In this document: positions 36,053 through 45,344 of the stretch, piece by piece
How the letters are laid out: each line of letters starts with the position of its first letter
How positions within the stretch are numbered: position 1 is the stretch's first letter
Assembly (NCBI GenBank): GCA_034189035.1
Contig: JAXHVA010000019.1
Span: 1 to 52,574, forward strand
Source: JAUXFK01 sp034189035
Lineage (GTDB): Bacteria; Desulfobacterota; UBA8473
DNA length: 52,574 bases
Direction of reading: 5' to 3'
The notes under the pieces: model-generated
Database searches by the model: none
The model's input: only the letters and a program-made list of their open reading frames with translations
What the model was told of the DNA's origin: nothing
Position numbers and translations under genes: made by a program

Positions 36053-37366
36053 TTAATTGCCTTGATCATTTGCTGAAAGTCTGAGTTGATTCGCTTTCAA
36101 TTCAGCCTGTCGCGCCAGGTCAATAGATACGGCCAGAATTCGTGCGGATTCCTGCGGGCTATGAAAACCGGTACTGTTTTCAGAGGAAACAAAATCCCAG
36201 CGCAAACTGGCTCCACGATGCATTTGTAATGTCTCAGCCAGGTCATCATCAGAAACTCCTACCTCACGAGCAGCTACAATGGCATCAATGGCTGCTAGAA
36301 CCGCCTTTTCACTACGACGTAGTAGACCATCGGTTGTACCTTGAATATGGAGGACTCGTTGTCTCAGTTCTTCCTCTGAGCGGTTATGACATATTTGACA
36401 TGCCGCATTAATATTTTGCAAAGGGCTGCGTATCCAGTGATCCGATACCTTGACGCTTCCCTTACGCACAAAAGGCATATGGCAGTCAGCGCAACTAACA
36501 CCGGACCGTGCGTGCAGACCAACACTCCATAGCTCAAATTCAGGATGCTGAATCTTTATCATGGGCGCAGCGGTTTCTGCATGCGTCCAGTCCTTGAAGG
36601 CGTAAGTGTCGTAGTGCTGTTCAATTGCATCTACTGTCAATCCTTGGCTCCAGGGAAAGGTTAGTACCTTATCCTTACCCAAGAAGTAATACTCAACGTG
36701 ACACTGAGCGCATACATAGGAACGCATCTCTTGGCGCGTTGCCTGATTCAAGTCAATGCCCCGTTGTTCCAGCGCATTACGGAAGGCAGGCCGGGTGATG
36801 ACAAGCTCCATTGTCTTTGGATCATGGCAATCAGGGCACGAAGTACCCAAGTGAAGTTTATCTTTTAATTCATTGTAAGGCGTACTGTTAAAGTTTTCCC
36901 ACCCCATAGCCGCAATCAATTTTGGAGTTTCGGCTGCATGGCAATTAATACAGGCCCCAGGCTGACTAACTAATTGAACACGTTGCGTGTTCCTTTGATC
37001 AAGGTGAGCGTAATAATGACCTCGATCTTCATTGTGGTCTTTGCTAAAAGCATAGCCTGCCCATAAGCGCACCATTGCCGGATAGGCTTCCAGTTTGCTG
37101 TATGGGGTTGAGCCACCGTAGGGAGTTTTGCCATAATCTTCTCGTGTGCGGATGAACGAGTCGTATTGATGGGGAAAGTTTTGTCCCCAAATGGCGGGGT
37201 CGAGTTCCCCTACCGGTATATCAACTACTCGTAGTGGGTATTCAGCGGCTTCTTGTTTGCGCGTATTGATATTGATCAATAATCCGATTACAGTTATTGT
37301 CAACACCGCTACCAGCAACAGAGTGCCTATATAAATCAATGTTGATTTGGAAAACAACTTTATCAT
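36053..37366 (-). CDS. nrfA: pentahaem nitrite reductase NrfA (cytochrome c552)
   Basis: 437 residues, periplasmic, with an N-terminal uncleaved-looking helix (LIYIGTLLLVAVLTITVIGL). Five haem motifs occur in order: CINCH (Cys139), CPDCH, CAQCH, CADCH and CQICH. The CAQCHVEYYF stretch is the conserved region with the active-site Tyr, and GLHARSGVSCADCHMP is also typical. It reduces nitrite to ammonia with six electrons. The first haem, the active site, has CXXCH where most NrfA have CXXCK. GAGGA precedes the ATG; nrfH lies 18 bases upstream and supplies electrons from menaquinol. Confidence 0.95.
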   Translation of the reverse strand: MIKLFSKSTLIYIGTLLLVAVLTITVIGLLININTRKQEAAEYPLRVVDIPVGELDPAIWGQNFPHQYDSFIRTREDYGKTPYGGSTPYSKLEAYPAMVRLWAGYAFSKDHNEDRGHYYAHLDQRNTQRVQLVSQPGACINCHAAETPKLIAAMGWENFNSTPYNELKDKLHLGTSCPDCHDPKTMELVITRPAFRNALEQRGIDLNQATRQEMRSYVCAQCHVEYYFLGKDKVLTFPWSQGLTVDAIEQHYDTYAFKDWTHAETAAPMIKIQHPEFELWSVGLHARSGVSCADCHMPFVRKGSVKVSDHWIRSPLQNINAACQICHNRSEEELRQRVLHIQGTTDGLLRRSEKAVLAAIDAIVAAREVGVSDDDLAETLQMHRGASLRWDFVSSENSTGFHSPQESARILAVSIDLARQAELKANQLRLSANDQGN

Positions 37367-37384
37367 GCTATTCCTCTCACGTTC

Positions 37385-37837
37385 TCAGCGTTTATGTCCC
37401 ACGTTTCCATGACAGGCAACACAGGATAATGTCTTGTCAGGGGCATAGCGATGCACGTTACTCACCATAATATGGTGACAAGCAACACAATTCTTCTCAA
37501 CGACCTCGGTATTAAATTCTCTGATTCGAATATTATCCGGGAAATTGCCTGTAGTAAATGCCAGACTGTGATTCCAACCATTTAGACCTTTGACAGTCCA
37601 TTTATCAGGAAAGTTATGTGGAGTATGACAGTCATTACAGGTAGCCACAGCCTGATGGCTTGAACGATTCCAGACATCAAATTGCTCACGCATCACATGG
37701 CAATTGGCGCAAGCAGTTGGGTCATCCGAAAAATATGAGGTCCCTTCGGCATAAAAAAATGTGAACACACTTAACCCAATTAAGATACCGAGTGAGATTA
37801 TGATCCTTAAGATCTTCCAATTAACATCATGTTTCAT
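37385..37837 (-). CDS. nrfH: NrfH, tetrahaem menaquinol dehydrogenase
   Basis: 150 residues from the ATG at 37837 (the frame is open further upstream without good reason to start there). One N-terminal membrane helix (ILRIIISLGILIGLSVFTFF) anchors four haem c motifs: CANCHVM, CNDCH, CVACH and CVACH. The Met after the first motif is the unusual axial ligand known for NrfH. It passes electrons from menaquinol to NrfA at the outer face of the inner membrane. The order nrfH-nrfA is the one of delta- and epsilonproteobacteria. Confidence 0.95.
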   Translation of the reverse strand: MKHDVNWKILRIIISLGILIGLSVFTFFYAEGTSYFSDDPTACANCHVMREQFDVWNRSSHQAVATCNDCHTPHNFPDKWTVKGLNGWNHSLAFTTGNFPDNIRIREFNTEVVEKNCVACHHIMVSNVHRYAPDKTLSCVACHGNVGHKR

Positions 37838-37967
37838 ATTCCAGTCATCCAGATATACTTTAGGTAGTGTATAATGTTTTGTGTAAATTCTGAAATGGTA
37901 GGAAAAAGGGGGCTTTTCCTTTACAAAGGGTTTTAAACTGAAAACTGATAAGAAGGGAGAAGCACCC

Positions 37968-38596
37968 ATGAAAGAGGAAATTAGTGTACCTGAGGTAATG
38001 AGTATTTGCAAGGAGATTCAGGAGCAGCTTGAGAATATTTTTAAGATGATTCGTATAGAGATCAAAGAGAAGGTTGGTTCATATCAGTCCAAGCTAATGG
38101 ATATAGAGCGCACTCAATTTCTTGGGCAAGAGCCGTATGAAAATAGTCAAGGAGATGTTAATCATCGCAATGGTTCCTATCCTCGCAACCTCACATTAAA
38201 AGGGATTGGAGAGGTACAGGTTGAAGTGCCGAGGGGCCAGAGGGGAGAGTTTGAGACCAGGTGCTCCCTCAAAGCAAGCACTATGAGAATGAGATTCGAT
38301 AAGATTTAAGTTTTATATTTTTGACGGGGATTAGCACCCGTACCTTATCAATGATTTCTACAAGGCTGATAGGCCGGAAGATATCTCAAACGGAGGATAA
38401 TAACGCCAAAAAAGAGTTGATAGATGCTGTAGAGAAATGGAAGACTTGTGATCTATACGGGGGCCCTATTAAGTATATCTTTTTGGACGGTGTTAACTTG
38501 GATTTACATTGGAAGTCAATTTCTATAGGGAAAGTGCGTAATAATCTACCATTCTTTAAAAAACCAACTGAGAAAAATTTTATACAAAAAACTTGA
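37968..38596 (+). mobile_element. IS256-family transposase remnant
   Basis: The first part (37968-38309) has NHRNGSYPRNLTLKGIGEVQ and VEVPRGQRGEFE, the usual N-terminus of Mutator/IS256 transposases. After a frameshift, 38321-38596 continues with GISTRTLSMISTRLIGRKIS and IKYIFLDGVNLD, then ends in unrelated sequence. The catalytic core is mostly missing, so it is dead. It lies 130 bases from the start of nrfH, pointing away from it. The following ~340 bases (38597-38935) show no gene. Confidence 0.85.
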
Positions 38597-38935
38597 CAGT
38601 ACGAATTATTGAGAGCTCACTAAGTAAAAGGTGTTAGTTTGTGCTAACGGTGACGGATCAGTGGCCCAGTTGGCAGACCTATAGCCCTGCTATAAGCTAA
38701 AACGGTTGATAATAAACTACTTCTCATTGGCAAGGCGTCTACTGCCCCCGCTTTTTATTACTTTTTTTTGTGAGGTGGTTTTGAAAGTAAATGTCCTGCC
38801 AGTTCAGAAATAGATCATTCCTTAAAAATCTTATTTACTATAAAAACGAGAAGCAGCCGTCTCTCTCCATTCTATTTTTTGATCAGTTGGTGAAATTCCC
38901 ATTATTGTCCCTTTCGGGGAATGGGAGAAAAACGC

Positions 38936-38949
38936 TCGCCTTTAGGCGA
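38936..38949 (+). repeat. hairpin at the left end of an IS200/IS605-like element
   Basis: TCGCCT-TT-AGGCGA, directly before GAAGACTTTAGT and 15 bases ahead of the transposase remnant. Small hairpins of this kind are bound by the Y1 transposase at the left end of IS200/IS605 elements. The sequence AACGCTCGCC around it agrees with that reading. Confidence 0.6.
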
Positions 38950-38964
38950 AGACTTTAGTATATA

Positions 38965-39408
38965 ATGAAAGTATTCAAAATTACTGTAAAACCTCTCATT
39001 CTGTTTACGACTTGAAATACCATTTGGTCTGGATAACCAAATACCGAAAGCCAGTTTTATACGGTCCGGTTGCGCAGAGAGTTCGTACCCTCATTAGGGA
39101 AATATGAAAAGCTAATGATGCAAAGATATTGAAAGGTCATGTTTTAAAAGACTATGCACATATTTTCGTATCGATTCCGCCCTAAATTTTGTTAAGTAAG
39201 TTGATGCAGATGTTGAAAGGGAAAATCTCTCGTAACATGCTATCAGGGTTCAAAGGGCTCAGCAAGAAATTTAGGGGGGTGATATTTATAGGTTAAGGGC
39301 TATTTTGTTGCAAGTTCAGGCAATGTTACAGATGAAGTCATCATGCAATATATTGAAAGTCAGGCGCTTGAGGAATCTAGAGACGATGACTTTCAGATTT
39401 CCCCATGA
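38965..39408 (+). mobile_element. IS200/IS605-family Y1 transposase remnant
   Basis: Readable in pieces: HSVYDLKYHLVWITKYRKPV, RVRTLIREI, ILKGHVLKDYAHIFVSIPP, MLKGKISRNM and KKFRGVIF, with several in-frame stops and a His-to-Tyr change in the HUH-type motif (expected DHIHM, found DYAHI). The order and spacing are those of TnpA of IS200/IS605. Not functional. Confidence 0.8.
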
Positions 39409-39432
39409 GAGTAGTCAAAGCGAAACCATCTC

Positions 39433-40070
39433 ATGAGAAAACGGGCTGAGCTCTATACACATATACAAAATGCCAGAACCTAGTATAATCTACCCGACAC
39501 CTTGGCGTGCATTGCCAAACCTCAGAACAGGACCAACATTATTGAACATTTTCAAAATCCTTCTGTTCTAAAGATGATAGAGGCCGATCTTTCAGTCATT
39601 GAGGATTACGACCCAATTATAGCAAAAGTGGAGCGGGATATTATCTCCATAGCCAACCATCACGACCCTGTGGCATATACCCTGTTAAAATCAATCCCCA
39701 GTGTCGGCAAAATCCTTGGCCTTACCATCCTCTATAAAGTCGAAAACATTAATTGATTCCCCATTGTACAGGACTTTGCATCCTACTGCAGATTGTTGAA
39801 GAGCGCAAAGGAGTCAAACAGTAAAAAGTACGCCTCAAGTGCCAAAAAAAACAGCTAATGCCCTTCTCAAATAGGCATTCAGCGAAGCAGCTGTCCTCTT
39901 CCTCAAAGACAATGAAGCAGAAAAAAGATATCTCGTCAGACTTGCCAATATACATGGTAAGGGAAAATCCCTGTCTATCCTGGCACATAAATTGGGGAGA
40001 GGGTTTACTTTCATATGTGTTTGGTGCAGGATCAAATTTCCTTCACCCGCTTCGAAATGAAGTCAGAATT
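39433..40070 (+). mobile_element. IS110-family transposase remnant
   Basis: The best part (39502-39756) reads FQNPSVLKMIEADLSVIEDY and LKSIPSVGKILGLTILYKVE, the region before and within the helix-hairpin-helix of IS110 transposases. After it, shifted frames give VQDFASYCRLLKSAKES, KKYASSAKK and pieces of the conserved C-terminus. Stops and shifts are frequent and the N-terminal DEDD domain is missing. Dead. Confidence 0.8.
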
Positions 40071-40168
40071 GTTGTCAGCAAGAAAAAATGTTCGTTGATA
40101 GGTTATGCGAAAAAATAATTTTTATTAATGAGGACTTTTACTCTTGACATCAGGAAGCCTTAAACGTG

Positions 40169-41968
40169 TTAGCTTATGCTTTCCTGTGACATTATGAGTG
40201 CACTGTAGGGAGCTACATTAATTTTTGCATGTGCTGATAAGCCGTCCATTCCTGTTAATTCTGCTTGTACCATGCTGTTTCCGAAGTCCCCGAAATCACC
40301 TCCATAAAGTTTGCTGTCACTGTTAAATCTAATTATCCAATCTCCGGCGCCGGGCATTCCGATCGAGTAATTTTCATATGTGCGGGTGGAAAAATTTGCC
40401 ACAATTACCACACTGCCATGAGGATCTCCTGAATCCCAGCGATGATATCCGATTATTTTGTCATTGTTATTTACATGAAACACATTCACGTCTTGTCCGG
40501 TAAGCCCCTTTGTCTGACCTACCCGATTTAAACGAAGGGATATTAAATCCTTATAAAGTTGCAAGATGCCCGCAAAACGTTCCTTTTTCCCCCAGTCAAT
40601 AGGATCTTGATCATGAAACCAGTCGTCTTCAAGAAACTCCTGCCCCTGAAAGATCATCGGAATGCCCGGCGCTGTGAAGACAAGCACAGCACCAAGTGCT
40701 GACTTCTTCCTGGCTGCCCAGGATGAAGCCCTGCCGGGATCAACCTCTTCGGGGACTCGAGCTTTACCGTTAGACACTTCATCATGCGACTCCGTATAGA
40801 TCACACGCTCAAAGGCATTGAGATAGTAGCGGTGCTGAATTGTATTGCGAACTGCCTCCATGTCCCTAAACAAGTCCTCGGCTCCTATCAGTGCCTTGCG
40901 AATAGAATGAACAAATGGAGCTGCCCATTGTGTGCTGAACCCCGCTCCACCATCCTGCTGAGCCCTCGTCATATAGGCATTGTTCTGAAGGTCCTCAGCA
41001 ATAGTGATCGCATCGGGTTTGTACTTCTTGATCTCCTCATTGACCCACTGCATGAGACCCCATCCATCGGGCAGATCGCTTGCAGGATCATTATCATGTC
41101 CATTAACATTGCGGATAAATGCGGTCATGTCCCAACGGAGCCCGTCTACGCCAAACTCCTGAAACCACATAAGACTGTTGTCACGAATATACTCCCTGAC
41201 TTCAATGCGCCCGTAATCCGGACGTGTCTCCCCCCATGGTGTATTCGCCCGCCAGTCATTGTAGAAATAAATGCCGCCTTTATCGTTTTCGTTATAGCCA
41301 TCAAATTGCCACAAGTCGAGGTCGGTCGGGCCGAAGTGATTGTACACGACATCAACGATTACAGCAATTCCAAGTTCGTGGGCCTCATCAACAAAATCCC
41401 TGAAATTACACAGGGCCCCGTAGTCACTTTCAACTGCAAAAATATGGGAAGGGTTGTACCCCCAGGAGTATCCCCCGGCGAACTCGGCTAGCGGCATGAC
41501 TTCTATAGCATTAATTCCCAGATCTCTGAGATATGTGAGTCGATTGACAGCTCCATTAAAGTTGCCGGGCCCCTTGTTCGTCCTCGGTTTTCCGAAGGTT
41601 CCGATGTGAAGTTCATAGATTACCATTTCATTGAGTGGAGGAGCTTTAAACTTTCTTTTTTTGTCTTCAGGATGACACTCTGTGATAATTGCATTGCCAA
41701 TTGAACTGGTGACCCGCTGAGCATAAGGATCGATCCGAAGGTACTCATTACCCGAGTTAATGATCCGGTATCTGTATTCATCTCCCGGCTTTGCGCCGGG
41801 CACATCTATTGACCACCACCCATTAGGATTTCTGGCCATAGGATGCTCCGTCTTGTTCCAATTATTAAACGTTCCAATGACATAAACCTCTTCGGCATTT
41901 GGCGACCACACGGCAAACTTGCAACCGTTTTTGTGTGGTTTAGCACCTCTTATGTAAGAATATGGCAT
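40169..41968 (-). CDS. GH13 alpha-glucan branching enzyme-like protein
   Basis: 599 residues. An N-terminal CBM48-type domain (FAVWSPNAEEVYVIGTFNNW) is followed by the (beta/alpha)8 domain. The four GH13 regions are visible: DVVYNHFGP, GLRWDMTAF with nucleophile Asp280, ITIAED with acid Glu325, and ESHDEV with Asp396. A C-terminal beta domain ends the protein. Such CBM48-GH13 proteins of ~600 residues are mostly 1,4-alpha-glucan branching enzymes, though trehalose-forming or amylase activity cannot be excluded. GGAG lies before the ATG. No other glycogen genes are nearby; it stands alone between IS remnants and a toxin-antitoxin pair. Confidence 0.85.
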   Translation of the reverse strand: MPYSYIRGAKPHKNGCKFAVWSPNAEEVYVIGTFNNWNKTEHPMARNPNGWWSIDVPGAKPGDEYRYRIINSGNEYLRIDPYAQRVTSSIGNAIITECHPEDKKRKFKAPPLNEMVIYELHIGTFGKPRTNKGPGNFNGAVNRLTYLRDLGINAIEVMPLAEFAGGYSWGYNPSHIFAVESDYGALCNFRDFVDEAHELGIAVIVDVVYNHFGPTDLDLWQFDGYNENDKGGIYFYNDWRANTPWGETRPDYGRIEVREYIRDNSLMWFQEFGVDGLRWDMTAFIRNVNGHDNDPASDLPDGWGLMQWVNEEIKKYKPDAITIAEDLQNNAYMTRAQQDGGAGFSTQWAAPFVHSIRKALIGAEDLFRDMEAVRNTIQHRYYLNAFERVIYTESHDEVSNGKARVPEEVDPGRASSWAARKKSALGAVLVFTAPGIPMIFQGQEFLEDDWFHDQDPIDWGKKERFAGILQLYKDLISLRLNRVGQTKGLTGQDVNVFHVNNNDKIIGYHRWDSGDPHGSVVIVANFSTRTYENYSIGMPGAGDWIIRFNSDSKLYGGDFGDFGNSMVQAELTGMDGLSAHAKINVAPYSALIMSQESIS

Positions 41969-42034
41969 ATTTAAGCTCCAGAGCTAACGAATTGTATCAG
42001 CGGTGAGCTACGCGTTCCGCTGAATACAAAGGCT

Positions 42035-42292
42035 TTAACGATATTCATCTTTTCTATGTCCGACCTTGATTACCCATACAGTAAGCTCATTCAATTTTAT
42101 TGAATAAACAATACGATACTTTCCTTGCCGGACACGGTATAGTTCTTCACCTGTTATTTTTTCGCAACTCATTAACTGTGGATCATCTCCGAGTTTTTCA
42201 ATCCTTGTTATGATTCTTTTTAGATTACTTTTCGGGAGTTCCCTGAAATCTTTCCACACCAATTCTTTGAAAAAGATCTCATATTCGGCCAT
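42035..42292 (-). CDS. RelE/ParE-family toxin
   Basis: 85 residues. It has the size and motifs of RelE-type toxins: WKDFRELPKSNLKRIITRIE, CEKITGEELYRVRQGKYRIV and VWVIKVGHRKDEYR. These either cut mRNA at the ribosome or (ParE type) block gyrase; which one cannot be told. Its ATG lies 14 bases inside the antitoxin gene, so both are made together. Confidence 0.88.
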   Translation of the reverse strand: MAEYEIFFKELVWKDFRELPKSNLKRIITRIEKLGDDPQLMSCEKITGEELYRVRQGKYRIVYSIKLNELTVWVIKVGHRKDEYR

Positions 42293-42512
42293 TGTTTTTT
42301 AGCCTTTTAACCATTTCGGCGAAACTAATCAACGGTTCATTAGCCCTTTCCTCAAACGCTGTGATATCCTCAGCATCCTCTGCAAGAGCTTCTTTGACGG
42401 CCTCATTTACAAGTTCGGAGATTGATCTGGACGTTTCTATAGATTTTAATTTCAATGCCTTATGTATAATAGGATCAAAATATACAGTGGCACGTTTTGC
42501 GGATGTTGCCAT
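42279..42512 (-). CDS. ribbon-helix-helix antitoxin
   Basis: 77 residues. The N-terminus (RATVYFDPIIHKALKLKSIE, then TSRSISELVNEAVKEAL) is a ribbon-helix-helix DNA-binding domain; the C-terminal tail (FEERANEPLISFAEMVKRLK) would wrap the toxin. GGAGGTGA precedes the ATG. It would repress its own operon and neutralise the toxin encoded next. Confidence 0.88.
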   Translation of the reverse strand: MATSAKRATVYFDPIIHKALKLKSIETSRSISELVNEAVKEALAEDAEDITAFEERANEPLISFAEMVKRLKNNGRI

Positions 42513-42611
42513 AATGTCACCTCCAATGTTAGTATGACATTTTAACGCTTAGACGTCATTTTGTCAAACATTCATTTAGTTATACCTAGACGAGAGAGGG
42601 ATGGTTATTCT

Positions 42612-43461
42612 TATGAAACCCGTTATGATCATAGGCTTCATGCATACGTATGGTCGCTCAGGGCATGAGTTGTCGTAAGGTTACTCAGATGCTGGGAGAC
42701 TCACCTCGAACAGTTGTGTATTGGGTTCAATGCTTTGAAGCTGATGGCCTATCGGGTTTGACAGCTGTAAATCGACCAGGAAGCCATGGCAAACTTAATG
42801 AAAACAGTTAAATTTTATCGAAGCAGCATTACATTCAGAACCCTCACAATATGGACTGACAGGCAATTTATGGGATGGGAAGTTACCATCCCATTTTATT
42901 AGCAAAGAATTTGATTTTAACCTTGGTGTACTTCAATGCCAGCGCTTATTCAGGCGGGTTGGTTTTCGTCTAAGAAAACCGCGCTCAATTACCGCAAAGG
43001 CTGATCCGGAAGTTCAAGCAGCCTTTAAAAAAAATCTTTGAGTACGCCCGGGATGATACTATTGAACTTTGGAGCCTTGATGAAGTTCATTTTCAACAAC
43101 ATGGTTCGAGATACCAAATGTGAGTACCACCGGAGTGTTAAAGATCCTGTTGTTTTACATCATCCAACACGAAAAAGTGTTGGATATTTTGGTGTCATAC
43201 GACTTCGAGATGGGAATTTGGTATATAAACGGGAATCCAACTCATTTAATGTAGAAACATTTTGGAAATTTATGAAAAAACTTACCGTCTTACAGCCCAG
43301 ACCTGAATCCAATCGAACGAGTCTGGAAACTAAGCAGACGATTGGCAACTCGTAATAGCTATTCCGAAAAAATTGAACACATCGCTGAGGCAGTAAAGAC
43401 TACTTTCAATTTATGGAGAAAACCCACTAATACTTTAAAAAAATTATGCGCAATTATTTAA
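42612..43461 (+). mobile_element. IS630-family transposase remnant with internal deletion
   Basis: Pieces in changing frames read YETRYDHRLHA, MVAQGMSCRKVTQMLGDSPR, TVVYWVQCFEADGLSGL, WSLDEVHFQQHGSRYQM (first catalytic Asp region), VGYFGVIRLRDGNLVYKRES and YSPDLNPIERVWKLSRRLAT. Between FWKFMKKL and YSPDLNP the part with the second catalytic Asp is gone, so a deletion has joined the two ends. Several stops also occur. Dead. Confidence 0.82.
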
Positions 43462-44010
43462 GAGGCTGTGCATATAGTAGTTATCTAGCCGCTTAATATC
43501 CAATAAATAAAGATAATGAGAAAGATTCCCAATGCCCTGAATATAGAGTTCAATGATTTATTGTTTAAAAGAAAATCCTCCAAAGATCTCATAGCCATTA
43601 TTTAAGATAGTTATGACACTACCTGGATTTCTGTCAGAGATACGGATTCAGAGAATCAAAACCACAGAGTCTGCCGGAATTTTGTCCGAGAATTAAAAGA
43701 AAAGAGGCAAACCGATGAACAGCAAAAACAAACAAATGAGGCAATTTAAATCTATTACGAACTCATCCGATCAAAAGCCAGTGATAATGTGGGTTTTAAC
43801 CTTTTTAACTCTAAAGCAGAGAGTATCCGCATCATCTACAAAGCATGAATTTAATGCGCTTTTTTTTAGGCATCTCCTTAACATGGAGTTCGGGAAGTTG
43901 TGGAAGACAGGGAATATAGTATACCCCCCTTCATCGCCTATCAATCATCTATAGTTTGCCTTTAAAAAAGGGACTTTTTATCAAGAACAACAGTAGGCTA
44001 GGGAAGTGGC
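43462..44010. other. degraded DNA between IS630 remnant and kinase remnant
   Basis: No intact gene. A stretch on the plus strand (43600-43740) reads ISVRDTDSENQNHRVCRN and RELKEKRQTDEQQKQTNEA, which looks protein-like but matches nothing I know. It may be an upstream part of the kinase that follows. A reading frame at 43715-43954 has no supporting features. Confidence 0.35.
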
Positions 44011-44444
44011 ATGGATCTTTCAGTCTTACATAGTATCGTAATAAATCACGGCGGAGATGTTATTGTTCAAAGTGGGCTTGGAATAGGAAGTACTGTACAA
44101 GTTGTACTTCTTGTTATTGAATGGAAATTAGAACCAGCGGTTGAATCTATCGAAATAACGCCTCGCGGAACAGAAAAAATCCTATTTGTGGATGACGAAA
44201 AATCAATTGTACTGGCTGCAAAACATAAATTAGAGTAACTGAACTACAAATTAGTAACAGAAACAGACCCGATACATGCAGTTAATATCTGGAACTTTCC
44301 CGATTTGAAAGTGATTGCCATTTCTAGAGGCGGACTAGCTGAAAAAAACAGTATGTTGATATTGCAAAAAAGGTGCGTGCGGACAGCACACTTGAAAAAC
44401 CATTTTATAAGGAAGCAATATTGAAGGCGCGAAGGATCTTTTAG
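44011..44444 (+). pseudogene. remnant of a hybrid histidine kinase
   Basis: The start (MDLSVLHSIVINHGGDVIVQ) is the end of a kinase ATPase domain (usual form GMGLSVVHGIV), followed by SGLGIGSTVQV. A linker leads to the front of a receiver domain (EKILFVDDEKSIVLAAKHKL), which stops at 44238. After one stop the sequence goes on as NYKLVTETDPIHAVNI and a receiver end resembling VIAISGGGRAEKN, then LEKPFYKEAILKA, in shifted frames. A decayed hybrid kinase, probably cut by the IS630 insertion. Confidence 0.75.
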
Positions 44445-44528
44445 ATTGATTTTGTCATTTCTTGCCTTCTGATGAGTTCCTAATGCCAGTAGTATCTTTT
44501 AATTTTAGGAGTACGGCAGACAAACAAA

Positions 44529-44574
44529 ATCCTGTGCTAAAATAAGCAACTTAAAGCCCATTTTAGCACAGGAT
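44529..44574 (-). terminator. intrinsic terminator of the small exported-protein gene
   Basis: A perfect 15-bp stem (ATCCTGTGCTAAAAT, 44529-44543, and its complement 44560-44574) with a 16-base loop. On the minus strand it is followed by TTTGTTTGTCTG. It lies 22 bases beyond the stop of the gene at 44596. Confidence 0.75.
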
Positions 44575-44595
44575 CAATCAAGATGTTTAGAATTT

Positions 44596-44919
44596 TTATA
44601 GGCATGGCCTTAAAGAAATCGTGGCTCCACCCACGGTTATTCCACATGCCTTTAGTATAATCGATCCGTTCAAGCATTCGAATTCATAATATTCGACGCT
44701 CACAGTATCGCCGACCTCAAGACAGATGTTATACTGGTTGCACAGATAATTCAGGCGTATTCCCGAAACTTCAATTCCGTCGACCACAATTTTTACAGGC
44801 CGATCCGTTGTAATTGAATCAATTGTTCCACTCACTGTTTGTGCATAAACGCTCTGAACGGCAAAAAAACTCATGATAATCATCATAATTACAAATAATC
44901 CTTTAAAAGATCTTTTCAT
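44596..44919 (-). CDS. small exported protein of unknown function
   Basis: 107 residues with a clear signal peptide (basic MKRSFKG, hydrophobic LFVIMMIIMSFFAVQSV, cleavage likely after VYA). The mature part is beta-rich (VSGTIDSITTDRPVKIVVDG) and holds five Cys, of which pairs near NYLCNQYNICLEVG and FECLNG may form disulfides. It may be a small OB-fold or similar domain, but I do not recognise a family. GGAGGAG stands before the ATG and a strong terminator follows, so it is a single-gene unit. Confidence 0.8.
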   Translation of the reverse strand: MKRSFKGLFVIMMIIMSFFAVQSVYAQTVSGTIDSITTDRPVKIVVDGIEVSGIRLNYLCNQYNICLEVGDTVSVEYYEFECLNGSIILKACGITVGGATISLRPCL

Positions 44920-45344
44920 TACACTCCTCCATTTTAGTTGTGTTTATGACTATATTGTGTCTTGCATTGAGATCTTTTCCATGCTTCTTGTGGCATCACA
45001 AGGGCGAAAGAGAATCCATCTCACTTTTTCCTATTGAATATTTCTCACCTCCTTTCGATATTTTTAAATATGGAAAGCACAAAGAACAACATCAGAAATT
45101 TGTCTATGGAATCAAGTCAGAATCAACTATAGTGCAACAAAAAAAGGGTTTGCCTTATATTTTTAGCTATTATACCAATCCCGAATCATGAGATCAATTA
45201 GCGGAACTACCTATTTGTTAATGGGTAAGAATACCCATGATCCTGGGAGGTGTCTTTAGATGATATTTTTTGACATTCCCTGTCGAAAGGAGAGTGGAGA
45301 GCAGAAACTGCGTATGCGCATTCCATAGCATAAAGGGTAGGAGG
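44920..45344. other. non-coding stretch with a 7-bp hairpin
   Basis: No gene. ATGGGTA-AGAA-TACCCAT at 45221-45238 is a perfect 7-bp dyad, about 105 bases beyond the end of the NarL-type regulator gene. Each arm fits the NarL heptamer TACYYMT. A frame at 44940-45191 has no good start site and looks accidental. Confidence 0.4.

Noticed and set aside
44940..45191. Plus-strand ORF of 83 codons
   Set aside because: It lacks a ribosome site, has no recognisable domain and overlaps the upstream zone of the exported-protein gene.
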